Below, piece after piece: positions 18,920 to 28,544 of a stretch of DNA of 64,000 bases (position 1 is the first letter of the stretch; each line of letters opens with the position of its first letter). The notes beneath the pieces are model-generated. The model searched no databases. It saw only the letters and a list, made by a program, of their open reading frames with translations, and was not told the DNA's origin. Location of the stretch: contig CBDICS010000082.1 in NCBI GenBank assembly GCA_965277415.1, positions 124,001 to 188,000 on the forward strand, written 5' to 3'. Source of the stretch: JAHDHW01 sp965277415. Its GTDB lineage: Bacteria; Bacteroidota; Bacteroidia; Chitinophagales; Saprospiraceae. A program made the translations under genes and the position numbers.

Positions 18920-19723
18920 TTATCCCTTAGCTTTAAGTGCTGCACGTACATTGCCGTGGGCGAGTAGTAAGGCTTGAGCTTGGTCATAATCCAAATTGAG
19001 TTCTGCCATAATCATTCTAGTACCTCGATCTCGTAGTTTATCATTACTTAGTTGCATATCTACCATTTTATTGTCTTTGACCCTTCCCAGTTGAATCATT
19101 ACTGTCGTACTAATCATGTTTAGAATCAATTTTTGGGCGGTTCCTGCTTTCATTCTAGTACTACCAGTTACAAATTCTGGCCCGACAATAACTTCAATTG
19201 GAAAATTAGAAAATGTGGAAAGTGGAGAATTAGGATTGCAGCTTATACAAGCAGTTGTAATTTGTTGCGCTTGGCAAGCTTTCAATCCATGTACCACATA
19301 GGGTGTAGTACCTGAAGCTGCAATACCGACGACTACATCTTGATCAGTAATAAAATATTCAGAAAGATCTTTCCAGGCTTGATCTACAGAGTCTTCAGCA
19401 AATTCTACGGATTTTCGGATGGCACGATCTCCTCCTGCAATGATTCCAATGATCCAATCATCAGGGACACCAAAGGTAGGTGGACATTCTGAAGCATCTA
19501 GGATTCCTAAACGACCGCTTGTACCTGCGCCAATATAAAAAAGACGACCTCCATTTTTCATCTTCAAAACAATAGCTTCAACTAGTTTGGAGATTACTGG
19601 TATCACTTTTTTGATAGCAGTAGGAATAGAGTGGTCTTCTTGATTGATCAAACCAAGCAATGCTGAAGTAGACATTTTGTCCAAATGTCGGTGATTGGAA
19701 TCTTCTTCGGTTATTTTCTTCAA
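18920..19723 (-). CDS. murQ: N-acetylmuramic acid 6-phosphate etherase (MurQ)
   Basis: 267 residues from a TTG start at 19723. The enzyme splits MurNAc-6-phosphate into GlcNAc-6-phosphate and lactate in cell-wall recycling. The SIS-fold signature FYIGAGTSGRLGILDASECPP and the second signature VTGSTRMKAGTAQKLILNM are intact. An ATG at 19774 would give 17 extra residues that lie inside the upstream gene and do not resemble MurQ; the TTG lies 7 bases after that gene's stop and gives the expected opening MKKITEEDSNHRHLDKMS. Cotranscribed with the NagX-like gene, which supports amino-sugar salvage. Confidence 0.92.
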   Translation of the reverse strand: MKKITEEDSNHRHLDKMSTSALLGLINQEDHSIPTAIKKVIPVISKLVEAIVLKMKNGGRLFYIGAGTSGRLGILDASECPPTFGVPDDWIIGIIAGGDRAIRKSVEFAEDSVDQAWKDLSEYFITDQDVVVGIAASGTTPYVVHGLKACQAQQITTACISCNPNSPLSTFSNFPIEVIVGPEFVTGSTRMKAGTAQKLILNMISTTVMIQLGRVKDNKMVDMQLSNDKLRDRGTRMIMAELNLDYDQAQALLLAHGNVRAALKAKG

Positions 19724-19730
19724 ATTAAAA

Positions 19731-20933
19731 TTAAACTTTAATAAATATCTTTTTACTATACAAAATCCATGCAATTCCTAATAAAAGTAAAACATTGAAT
19801 AGAGCATAGCATAAAGAAGCATTTATATCAGAAAACACTGACGTCATAAAAGTGTTGTAAATCCAGCCTTTTATTGAAACTGTTTCGCCAGCAGTTGTAG
19901 TCCATTTAATGATGCCGAATAAACGAGCAATTAGTCCAGACATTACATAAATAATCAGTGCGTTCGTGCCGAAAGCTATAAATGGTTTTGTTCCTTTCTT
20001 ATAACCTAAAACATCTACTAACCAATAGATGACTCCAAGAAATAATAAAGCGACCCCACCCGTATACAGCACATATGAGCTTGTCCAAAGGTTTTTATTG
20101 ATCGGAAAGGTAAGCGACCAAATAAAACTCACAGCAATTAATATAGCTCCTACTCCCAAAATACCTGTTAGTTTTTTATAAACATCCATATCTTTTTTAA
20201 TCCAAAGTCCAGTTAATACACCACATAGACAGGTGCCTACAGAAGGAAGCGTACTAAGCAATCCTTCTGGGTCCCAAGTTCTTTGATACAATCGACCCAG
20301 GACTAAATGGCGGTCAAGATAGGCTTCGAGGTTTACACCTCTTTGATAATTAGCAGAAACAAAATGGTCAGATATTTTATTTAAAGCATCTAAATCAAAC
20401 AGTTTACCATTAGCGGTCATGACTTTTCCCGTTTCAAGGACTTGTTGCATCACTTCATCAATGGGAATTGGAATTAAGGCCATCATCAACCAATAGCCAA
20501 CTAAGCAAGAAAGAGTCACCCAAATGATTCGTTTCCAATCAGCATATAAAAATACCAAAGCAGTAATGCCATAAACCAGTGCAATTCTAGGTAATACGCC
20601 TGCTATTCTTAAAGGAAAATCAAAGTAAGGGAATCCGTTTAGAAACACCCCTAAACCAAAGATGATTAAAGTCCGCCACAGAATCTTTTTCACAATTGTA
20701 GGTTTGTCGTCACCTCTTGTTTTTCTTTTAGAGATGGCAATTGCAATAGAAACACCTACAATAAATAAAAAGAAAGGAAAAACCCAATCTGTCGGTGTAC
20801 AGCCATGCCAGTCCGCATGAAGAAGCGGAGCATATACATTAGACCAGTCTCCAGGATTATTGACTAAAATCATTAATGCTATGGTCATACCTCGAAAGAT
20901 GTCAAGGGAAAGTAGGCGTGTACTTGAATTCAT
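19731..20933 (-). CDS. NagX/heparan-alpha-glucosaminide N-acetyltransferase-like membrane protein
   Basis: About 400 residues from the ATG at 20933 (an ATG at 20966 adds 11). The opening RLLSLDIFRGMTIALMILVNNPG and the motif DWVFPFFLFIVGVSIA are characteristic of the DUF5009/HGSNAT-like family, with about ten membrane segments. Bacterial relatives (NagX) sit in N-acetylglucosamine utilisation loci and are thought to act on amino sugars at the inner membrane; activity is not proven for most. Here it lies between a GH3 glycosidase and MurQ, in line with a role in uptake or modification of peptidoglycan or chitin fragments. Confidence 0.88.
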   Translation of the reverse strand: MNSSTRLLSLDIFRGMTIALMILVNNPGDWSNVYAPLLHADWHGCTPTDWVFPFFLFIVGVSIAIAISKRKTRGDDKPTIVKKILWRTLIIFGLGVFLNGFPYFDFPLRIAGVLPRIALVYGITALVFLYADWKRIIWVTLSCLVGYWLMMALIPIPIDEVMQQVLETGKVMTANGKLFDLDALNKISDHFVSANYQRGVNLEAYLDRHLVLGRLYQRTWDPEGLLSTLPSVGTCLCGVLTGLWIKKDMDVYKKLTGILGVGAILIAVSFIWSLTFPINKNLWTSSYVLYTGGVALLFLGVIYWLVDVLGYKKGTKPFIAFGTNALIIYVMSGLIARLFGIIKWTTTAGETVSIKGWIYNTFMTSVFSDINASLCYALFNVLLLLGIAWILYSKKIFIKV

Positions 20934-21048
20934 TTTGTTTTCGTTTTGTGTATTGAAAATAAACAAAAATTAAGAATTCATGGGTATGTTAGTCAGAATA
21001 AGGATATAACTATATTACCAACATAAGCATATAACTGTATAAAGCGTT

Positions 21049-23211
21049 TCAACAAAGCTCAAAAGAATCTACCAATGGGCCAATCATGACAAAGAAACGA
21101 CCGGTTTCGCAAACCCATTGATCATCAATCCCGACAAATGAAAAATCAGATTTTGATAGCTGAAAATGTAGTTCCTGTTCTTCATTTGACGCTAAGGCTA
21201 TTTTTCTGAATGCTTTTAATCGTTTCATAGAAGGAGTAATAGAGGCATACTCATCGCGTAAATAAACTTGTACAACCTCTTTGCCTGCGATTGTACCTGT
21301 ATTTTTTATTCGAATGGAAACATCGAGGGTTTCCTCTTCTTTGATTTGAGTATGACTTAATTTTAAATCCGAATATTCAAAAGTAGTATAACTAAGTCCG
21401 GTTCCAAATTCAAATAATGGATCGTAACAAATTTTAGAACCTTGAATAGGAGAAATTTCGGAATGCTTATAATCATAAGTGACAAGGCCATTGACGTGCT
21501 TTGGATAAGTAAGGGGGAGCTTTCCCGATGGATTCTCATCTCCGAAGATAATATCGGCCAGTGCATTTCCTCCTTCGTTTCCAGGAAGATAAGCATAGAT
21601 AATACTGTCAATTTGATTCGCAATAGCAGTAATAATTCGTGGACGCCCTTGAAGGAGGACTAAAGTAATGGGTTTACCAGTAGCAATTAGTTTTTTTGCC
21701 AGTGTAAGCTGTGCATCTGGGAGATTTAAATCATCAATATTGCCATGAAACTCCGTATAGCTATTTTCACCTAAGCAAAGTAAAATATGATCACAATCTA
21801 CTGCTGCGGCCACTGCTTGATCTAATGAAGATATTTCATCATAGGTACAGCCTTCTACATAATTTACTTTGTCAGCTCCAATTTTATTTTGAACTGCTTC
21901 TAAAACAGTTGCTTTATTTTTAATGAATTCATCGGCGCGATCTCCTTGCCAAGTACTGGTCCAACCACCATTTAGATATTTCATCGAATTAGCAGAAAAT
22001 CCAGTAATTAAAACTTTTGAGTCTTTAGAAAGCGGTAATGCTTGTTTATCGTTTTTCAATAAAGTAATAGATTCTCTTGCAAGTTGTAAAGCAAACTTAG
22101 TATGTTGTGGACTACCAAATAATTGGTAATCTGCAGATTCAGAAATAGTATGATTATCGAATAGCCCAAGCTTTTCTTTTAAACGTAAAATTCGTTCTAC
22201 TGATTCGTCAATTCGAGACTCAGGGATTGAGCCTTCTTCTACTAGCTCCAGGAGTAGTTCGCAAAAGCTGAAATCATCAGGTACCATACTCATGTCAATG
22301 CCTGCTTCGATGGCCATTTTGACTGCTTCTTTATGTGAACTAGCTACACGATGACGTGAATGTAGGTATTTGATATCTTCCCAATCGGTAAGAATTAAGC
22401 CCTTGAAATTCAATTCCTCTCGCAGTAAATTAGTTAAAATTTTCTTGCTAGCATGGACAGGAATTCCATTAATTTCACCTGAATTAATCATGATAGAAGC
22501 TACGCCAGCTTTTATAGCCGCTTCAAAAGGAGGTAAAAAATACTCTCTAAGGTAACGATCTGGAATCCATGCGGGTGTCCTGTCTTTGCCATTGAGCGGC
22601 ATTCCATAGCCTATAAAATGTTTAAGGCAAGCACCTACTTTATATGGATTATTTAATTGTGTCCCTTGATAACCAGCGACCATTGCTAATCCCATTTCTT
22701 TTGTGAGATGGACATCTTCGCCAAATGATTCCCAAATCCTTGGCCAAAGAGGATTTCTACTGACATCTAAGGCTGGAGAAAAATTCCAGGGAATACCACA
22801 AGCTCTGGTTTCATAAGCAGTGATCGCTGCTGCGGACTCAACCAATTCGAGATTCCAACTGGCAGCCATATTGAGCTGTTGCGGAAATAAAGTTGAATTT
22901 GTTGAATAATTGATACCATGTATGGAATCGATACCGTATAAAACAGGAATTTTTACATTTGTTTTTAGACTTGCGACCTCTTGTATCCGACCTATTAAAT
23001 CAAGCCATTGGCTGCGATCAAGTGGAATACCGGGCGTATTCAAAATAGAACCGATATTATATTTGGCAATAGCAAGTTGTAGTTGCGCTTCATCAAAGCG
23101 ATGCGGAATTATGGCATTATAGATTTCACCTTCAAGGACAACATCTAATGTAATTTGTGTCATTTGACCTATCTTCTCTTGAATGGTCATTCTTGAAATT
23201 AGAGACTTCAT
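21049..23211 (-). CDS. Glycoside hydrolase family 3 (beta-glucosidase-type)
   Basis: 720 residues in the three-domain GH3 order: TIM-barrel (about 1-340), alpha/beta sandwich (about 375-590) and FnIII-like C-domain (about 640-715). The nucleophile is Asp276 in LILTDWEDI; the substrate-binding pieces GIDSIHGINY (93-102) and KHFIGYG (198-204) are present. The short NagZ-type His/Asp dyad motif is absent and the C-domain is present, so a BglX-like exo-beta-glucosidase is more likely than an N-acetylglucosaminidase. No obvious signal peptide. It precedes the NagX-like and murQ genes and follows an AraC regulator, so it may release sugars from imported oligosaccharides. Confidence 0.9.
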   Translation of the reverse strand: MKSLISRMTIQEKIGQMTQITLDVVLEGEIYNAIIPHRFDEAQLQLAIAKYNIGSILNTPGIPLDRSQWLDLIGRIQEVASLKTNVKIPVLYGIDSIHGINYSTNSTLFPQQLNMAASWNLELVESAAAITAYETRACGIPWNFSPALDVSRNPLWPRIWESFGEDVHLTKEMGLAMVAGYQGTQLNNPYKVGACLKHFIGYGMPLNGKDRTPAWIPDRYLREYFLPPFEAAIKAGVASIMINSGEINGIPVHASKKILTNLLREELNFKGLILTDWEDIKYLHSRHRVASSHKEAVKMAIEAGIDMSMVPDDFSFCELLLELVEEGSIPESRIDESVERILRLKEKLGLFDNHTISESADYQLFGSPQHTKFALQLARESITLLKNDKQALPLSKDSKVLITGFSANSMKYLNGGWTSTWQGDRADEFIKNKATVLEAVQNKIGADKVNYVEGCTYDEISSLDQAVAAAVDCDHILLCLGENSYTEFHGNIDDLNLPDAQLTLAKKLIATGKPITLVLLQGRPRIITAIANQIDSIIYAYLPGNEGGNALADIIFGDENPSGKLPLTYPKHVNGLVTYDYKHSEISPIQGSKICYDPLFEFGTGLSYTTFEYSDLKLSHTQIKEEETLDVSIRIKNTGTIAGKEVVQVYLRDEYASITPSMKRLKAFRKIALASNEEQELHFQLSKSDFSFVGIDDQWVCETGRFFVMIGPLVDSFELC

Positions 23212-23254
23212 GTATTATTTGGTAAGGATAAGAACCTGTTCTCAGATCGTAGTT

Positions 23255-23298
23255 AAAAAACAAGTGAACCTACTAAATCATAGCGTAAGTAGGTTCAC
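23255..23298 (-). terminator. Probable terminator of the AraC-type gene
   Basis: On the minus strand GTGAACCTACT and AGTAGGTTCAC form a perfect 11-bp stem (23264-23298), followed closely by TTGTTTTTT. It lies between the regulator stop and the GH3 start, so it should uncouple the regulator from the GH3 operon or act as an attenuator. Confidence 0.6.
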
Positions 23299-23423
23299 AG
23301 GTGATAGAGTATGAAACTTTAAATAGTCTTCTGTATCCACAAAATAACTAAATAATATCATAAAGTATCTGTTATTCAGTATAATATATATAATTGACAG
23401 AAAAGTATATTTTTTACTAGGTC

Positions 23424-24332
23424 TTAATCTTTGAAAAAACGGATCTTAGAGGCTCCTGTATTTATCAGAGAGGTTTCCAGTTTTTGACGATACTGAAGCG
23501 GGGTTATTTTTTTATACTTTTTGAAAAGGCGGTTGAAATTAGAAATATTATTAAATCCACATTGAAAACAAATCTGGCTAATCGTATCCTGTGTCTCCAT
23601 TAATAATTTGCAGGCAAGCCCAATACGCAATTCTATTACAAAGTGAGTAAAACTCTTATTGGTACATTTTTTAAAAAAGTGACTAAATGCAGATTCACTC
23701 ATATTCGCAATTTCTGCAGCTTCGGTAACAAGAATACGTTTTGTATAATTTTTCATAATGAAATCATATACCGCATTTATTCTACTACTGCCTAGTTCTT
23801 CTGGTTTTACATTAAAACTGGTAGAGGTCAGTAATTTTTGATTGAGTGTAGTGGCTAGGCTATTGAGTATGGATAGAAATTCTAGAACCGCTTCAAATCC
23901 TTCTAAATCAGCTAATTTGATTAAGCGTTCTGCTGTTTGATTAAAATTAGAATCTTCAAAAAAAAGAATGCCACGATTAGAACGATACAACATTTTCTTT
24001 ATCGAATAAAATGCTTCTTTGTTTAAAAGATTTGATTCAAATAATTGTTTATCGAATTGTACAACAACGGTTAAAGCATCTTTTCTTTTTTCTTCGATCT
24101 GATCATTATTGTCCCATCTATGATAGATATAAGGCCCAATCAAGACTAAATCCTTTTCAGTATATTTTGCAACAGAATCGCCAACAATTCGGGTGCCACG
24201 ACTATTCAATGTTAGACACAATTCGTACTCCGGATGATTATGTAGTGGATAAGTAAAGGTCGGATTCTTATAACAAGATGCTACAAAGACATCAGAACTA
24301 TTCAAAGGTGTTATTTCCCTATATATTTTCAA
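23424..24332 (-). CDS. AraC family transcriptional regulator
   Basis: 302 residues. The N-terminal part (about 15-110, with FTYPLHNHPEYELCLTLN) is a cupin-like sensor domain; the C-terminal third (about 190-290) holds the two AraC helix-turn-helices (AAEIANMSESAFSHFFKK and ISQICFQCGFNNISNFNRLF). It probably senses a sugar and controls the neighbouring GH3-NagX-MurQ genes, which lie downstream on the same strand; this is inferred from position only. Confidence 0.9.
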   Translation of the reverse strand: MKIYREITPLNSSDVFVASCYKNPTFTYPLHNHPEYELCLTLNSRGTRIVGDSVAKYTEKDLVLIGPYIYHRWDNNDQIEEKRKDALTVVVQFDKQLFESNLLNKEAFYSIKKMLYRSNRGILFFEDSNFNQTAERLIKLADLEGFEAVLEFLSILNSLATTLNQKLLTSTSFNVKPEELGSSRINAVYDFIMKNYTKRILVTEAAEIANMSESAFSHFFKKCTNKSFTHFVIELRIGLACKLLMETQDTISQICFQCGFNNISNFNRLFKKYKKITPLQYRQKLETSLINTGASKIRFFKD

Positions 24333-24480
24333 ACCAAACGAATTTTAACGTAAAATAGAAGAAAGTTTTCGATTTCCTAATATGGAAGGTGTTAAAATGA
24401 AATGGTAGATTTACAAAAAACAATTTATATCTTAGAAGTTCTTTTTAAGAGTAAGTTTAATCATACGCTTAAATTTTTTC

Positions 24481-24587
24481 GTTCTTTGACAAATCCCGTG
24501 GACAAACTGTAAAAAGATCAAAAGCGATGAAAGGAAGCCTTGACCTTGTTAATGACTTTGTCTTAAACATGGGATTTATCAAAGAAC
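24481..24587. repeat. Palindromic element, GTTCTTTGACAAAT family, copy B
   Basis: 107 bp, the same length as copy A at 16050. The arms GTTCTTTGACAAATCCC (24481-24497) and GGGATTTATCAAAGAAC (24571-24587) pair with one wobble. The bases after AAAT differ from copy A (CCC instead of ATT), and the right arm changed with them, so pairing is kept. The loop shares AAAGCGA and GGAAGC-like words with copy A. It lies 45 bases upstream of the phosphoesterase gene. Confidence 0.85.
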
Positions 24588-24631
24588 CAAATTTATTATT
24601 ATTTGCTAAGCCCTAAATACCTTTATTTAGA

Positions 24632-27600
24632 ATGAAACAAGTTCAACTATTTTTTCTCTTTACTTTGATTTGCCTTATGGCTACTTCTTGTGCTAATTAT
24701 CGTTTAAATTATAGTAAAGCCCATAAACAATGGGAAGAAAATAAACCACAAAGTACTGATATTGAACATACGATGTACTTAATTGGAGATGCAGGAAATT
24801 CCAAAAAAGGAGATATCGCTCCTGCACTTAAATTATTGAAAAATAAATTAGATAAAGCCTCTAAAAACAGCAGTGTAATATTTTTAGGGGATAATATTTA
24901 CCCTGGCGGTTTACCTCCAAAATCCGATGATACGGATAGAAAAGAAGGAGAAGCTAAACTTGATGCTCAACTGTATGCTTTGCAGGATTTTGATGGAAAA
25001 CCAATCTTTATTCCAGGTAACCATGATTGGCGGTTTGAAGGCCTCAAAGGGGTGAAACGACAGGAAAAATACATCGAAAAAGCCCTAAATAAAGGAATTG
25101 AGGATGAAGATGATTGGGAGAATTATTTTTTACCTGATAATGGATGTAGTGGCCCGGAAATTATAGAGTTATCTGATAATGTAGTAGTCATAATTGTCGA
25201 TAGTCAGTGGTATATCAATGATTGGGATACAGAACCTAAAATCAATGATGAATGCGAAGCGAAAAGTAGGAAAGTTTTTAAATTTATAATGGAAGAGGCA
25301 TTGCGGAAATACCGCCGTAAGAATGTAGTCGTAGCGATGCATCATCCTTTATATTCAAATGGACCACATGGAGGATATTTTACGATTAAACAACATATAT
25401 TCCCACTGACGGATTTGAATGAAAATTCTTATGTCCCTTTACCTATACTAGGATCTATGGCTGCTTTTCTTAGAGCGACAGTGGGAACAAAATCGGATAT
25501 TGCCCATCATAAGTATACCGCTTTCAGAGAAGACATTCTTTTTGGTGCAAAGAAGAATGGTCGTTTTATACTCGCTTCTGGGCATGAACACAATCTACAA
25601 TATATCGAACGAGATAATCAGTATCAGATTGTAAGTGGTAATGGATCAAAGAAAAGCCCTGCCCGAATAGGAAAAGGAACTGATTTCGCCTACGGCGGCT
25701 CCAATGGTTTTTCACAATTAGACTTTTATAAAGATGGATCAGTATGGGTGAAATTTTGGGTTGTTGATGAAAATAATCCAGAAGGAAAAGAGATCTTTAG
25801 AAAAAAAATTAAAGATAAGATAGAAAAAGAAGAAGGAGCTGCAGAAGTAGAATACCCAGAATTTGAGGAGCATAAAGATTCTATATCAACACATTTGTTT
25901 TCCTACGAAGTAAAAGAAAAAGGAGGTTTTCATAAGCTTACACTTGGATCGCATTATCGAGATTTATACCGACAGGAGTATAAAATGGAAGTCTTAGACC
26001 TTACCAAATTTAGAGGAGGCCTTACGCCTATAAAAAGAGGTGGAGGAAATCAAACCAACTCTCTGCGATTGATAGATCCTAATGGTAAACAATTCGTTAT
26101 GCGATCTATGCAGAAAGATGCTTCGAGATTTTTACCTTATCCATTTAATAAGCTTTCATTTGCAGAACCGATAGTAAAGGATAACTTCATGTCTACGCAT
26201 CCATTTGCTGCATTTGCAGTACCCTTTCTGGCAGAAGCTTCTGGTATTTATCATACTAATCCAAAACTATATTATATCCCAAAACAACCTGCTCTAGGTA
26301 TCTATAATGACGAATTTGGAAATGGAGCCTATTTACTTGAAGAACGTCCAGCCAAAAACTGGAAAGAACTGGATAGTTTTGGTAATTCTAAAAAAATAGT
26401 TTCCACAGGAGATGTTGTTGAAAAATTATTAAAAAACCATAAGCATAAGGTCGATCAAAATTTTGTGGTGAGATCGAGGCTATTTGATTTGGTGATTTAT
26501 GATTTCGACAGACATAGTGATCAATGGCGATGGGCTTCTTTTAAGGATAAAGAAAAAAATATAACGACTTATAGACCCATTCCAAGAGATCGGGATCAAC
26601 CTTTTGCTAAATATGATGGATTAGTCACTAGAGGAATTACTCAGATGGTTCCATTTCTCAAGCAACTTTATGTTTTTCAGGAGGAAACAAAGAATATCAA
26701 ATGGTTGACTTACGGTGCTCGGACTTTTGACCGAACTTTTATGAATGGATTGTCATGGCAGGAATGGGAAGCAGAGGTGAAATATATTCAAGAAAACCTT
26801 ACGGATGAGGTTATCGATCAAGCTTTTCAAACTTGGCCAACGTATGCCTATGAAACAACGGGTAAGAATATAGCAGAAATAACAAAAAAGCGCAGAGATG
26901 GATTAATGGGCTTGGCGAGACGGCATTATGAAGTAGTCGCTAAGAATGTGGATATCTTTGGAACAGAAAAAAAGGAGTTGTTCAAAGTTGAAAGACTCAA
27001 TAATGATGAGACACGAGTAAGGGTTTACCAATTAAAGGATAAAGGACGTGATTCTACTTTAGTATTTGATAGAGTATTTTATACCAAGGAAACAAAAGAA
27101 ATTCGCTTGTTTGGTGAAAATGATAAAGACCGGTTCCATTTTACTGGAAAGGTAAAAAAAGGTATACTGATACGAGCAGTAGGTGGTTTGGGCGAAGATC
27201 ATTTCTTAGATGAATCACATGTATCTCAAGGGGCTAAGAAAACACAAGTTTACGACACGCCTAAAGGGAATATCCTTTACTTAGGAAAAGAAGGGAAGGA
27301 TATGACTTCTAATGATCGGGAGAAAAATATTTTTAACAAAAGCGACTTTCACTATGAATATGATTATTTGGTGCCGCTGCCATTGATTGGTTTCAATCCT
27401 GATGATGGGTTTGGCCTCGGGGCAGATTTATTATTTACTAAATATAAATTTAAAAAAGATCCTTTTGGATCTACACACCGGATTCAGCTAGCTTATACGT
27501 TTGCAACCCAGGGTTATAATATAGGATATGAAGGCAATTATACCGAAGCATTGGGTAAGTCAGACTTGTTTTTAGAAGGGATATTCAGAGCGCCAACGTT

Positions 27601-28408
27601 CGTAGAGAATTTCTTTGGATTAGGAAATAATACGGAGTTGATAGATGGAGCAAATGACAATTTTGACTATAATAGAGTAAGGAATAGCCTGTTTAGAGTC
27701 AAAGCAGCATTAAAACAACCAATTGGTGGTGGTGGTGGTTTTTTCTCTGTTGGACCGGTCTTAGAAAGAATAGAAATTGAAAATACAGCAGGACGAATTG
27801 TAGCTGATAGCCTTGGAGATGTACCTAATATTTTTGATCCTAAATATTATGGAGGAGTTGAACTAGGATTAAACTTTATGAATGTAAATAATGCTGCAAA
27901 TCCAACAAGGGGAATTATATTTTCGACTGATTTAGGTTTGAAATTTAATTTAGATGATGATAACAAAAGTTTTCTTCCTTTTAAATCTGAATTAACGATT
28001 TACGAAAGTTTAAATGATAAAGAAACCATTGTTTTCGCTTCCCGAATAGGAACAGGAATAGTAATTGGAGACTACGAATTTTTCCAAGCTCCTGTTATAG
28101 GAGGTAATTCAAACTTGCGTGGATATCGATCTGAACGATTCTCTGGAGATCGCACTTTTTACCATAATAATGACCTTCGAATTCGTCTTTTTAATTCAGA
28201 TAATTCTGTTTTACCTTTTTCTTTTGGTATTAGTGGTGGTTTTGATTACGGAAGAGTTTGGCTAGAAGGTGAATCTTCTGATAAATGGCATTATGGCTAT
28301 GGTGGTGGTATCTGGATTGCGCCTATTGATTTTATAATTATTTCAGCTCAAGTGTTTAAATCTGTAGAAGACCAACGTTTGGTTGTTCAGGTTGGACATG
28401 CTTTCTAA
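24632..28408 (+). CDS. Outer-membrane lipoprotein: metallophosphoesterase fused to an Omp85/BamA-like beta-barrel
   Basis: 1258 residues. The lipobox LMATSC gives lipidation at Cys20. A calcineurin-like phosphoesterase domain follows (about 45-400) with all metal motifs: GDAGN at 52-56, GDN at 86-88, GNHDW at 129-133, MHHPLYSNGPHGG, and SGHEHNLQ. A middle region (about 450-900) has no recognised fold. The last 330 residues look like a surface-antigen/D15 barrel, with GxNSNLRGYRSERFSGD and a C-terminal Phe (QVGHAF). The usual barrel-assembly POTRA repeats are not evident. It would place a phosphatase at the outer membrane, perhaps for phosphate release from lipids or polymers; the substrate is unknown. 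Confidence 0.85.
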   Translation: MKQVQLFFLFTLICLMATSCANYRLNYSKAHKQWEENKPQSTDIEHTMYLIGDAGNSKKGDIAPALKLLKNKLDKASKNSSVIFLGDNIYPGGLPPKSDDTDRKEGEAKLDAQLYALQDFDGKPIFIPGNHDWRFEGLKGVKRQEKYIEKALNKGIEDEDDWENYFLPDNGCSGPEIIELSDNVVVIIVDSQWYINDWDTEPKINDECEAKSRKVFKFIMEEALRKYRRKNVVVAMHHPLYSNGPHGGYFTIKQHIFPLTDLNENSYVPLPILGSMAAFLRATVGTKSDIAHHKYTAFREDILFGAKKNGRFILASGHEHNLQYIERDNQYQIVSGNGSKKSPARIGKGTDFAYGGSNGFSQLDFYKDGSVWVKFWVVDENNPEGKEIFRKKIKDKIEKEEGAAEVEYPEFEEHKDSISTHLFSYEVKEKGGFHKLTLGSHYRDLYRQEYKMEVLDLTKFRGGLTPIKRGGGNQTNSLRLIDPNGKQFVMRSMQKDASRFLPYPFNKLSFAEPIVKDNFMSTHPFAAFAVPFLAEASGIYHTNPKLYYIPKQPALGIYNDEFGNGAYLLEERPAKNWKELDSFGNSKKIVSTGDVVEKLLKNHKHKVDQNFVVRSRLFDLVIYDFDRHSDQWRWASFKDKEKNITTYRPIPRDRDQPFAKYDGLVTRGITQMVPFLKQLYVFQEETKNIKWLTYGARTFDRTFMNGLSWQEWEAEVKYIQENLTDEVIDQAFQTWPTYAYETTGKNIAEITKKRRDGLMGLARRHYEVVAKNVDIFGTEKKELFKVERLNNDETRVRVYQLKDKGRDSTLVFDRVFYTKETKEIRLFGENDKDRFHFTGKVKKGILIRAVGGLGEDHFLDESHVSQGAKKTQVYDTPKGNILYLGKEGKDMTSNDREKNIFNKSDFHYEYDYLVPLPLIGFNPDDGFGLGADLLFTKYKFKKDPFGSTHRIQLAYTFATQGYNIGYEGNYTEALGKSDLFLEGIFRAPTFVENFFGLGNNTELIDGANDNFDYNRVRNSLFRVKAALKQPIGGGGGFFSVGPVLERIEIENTAGRIVADSLGDVPNIFDPKYYGGVELGLNFMNVNNAANPTRGIIFSTDLGLKFNLDDDNKSFLPFKSELTIYESLNDKETIVFASRIGTGIVIGDYEFFQAPVIGGNSNLRGYRSERFSGDRTFYHNNDLRIRLFNSDNSVLPFSFGISGGFDYGRVWLEGESSDKWHYGYGGGIWIAPIDFIIISAQVFKSVEDQRLVVQVGHAF

Positions 28409-28429
28409 AATAGGAATATTACTTTTCGT

Positions 28430-28474
28430 GCCATTAGCCGCTCGTAAAGAAGGAGTGGCTAATGGCTATTTTTT
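28430..28474 (+). terminator. Rho-independent terminator after the phosphoesterase-barrel gene
   Basis: GCCATTAGCC (28430-28439) and GGCTAATGGC (28457-28466) pair perfectly and are followed by ATTTTTT. It starts 21 bases after the stop codon. Confidence 0.85.
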
Positions 28475-28507
28475 CATAATCTTTCTACATCTCATCATTT
28501 TCTACAC

Positions 28508-28515
28508 TACCTTTG
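28508..28515 (+). promoter_or_regulatory. Bacteroidota-type -7 promoter box
   Basis: TACCTTTG matches TAnnTTTG and lies 29 bases before the start of the GAF-domain gene, after the terminator. No clear TTG -33 element. Confidence 0.5.
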
Positions 28516-28544
28516 TGGAATCAATAGAATTCTGAAATCTCATA

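Noticed and set aside
23255..23298. Operator for the AraC regulator
   Set aside because: The perfect stem followed by a T-run on the minus strand fits a terminator better; AraC sites are usually direct, not inverted, repeats.
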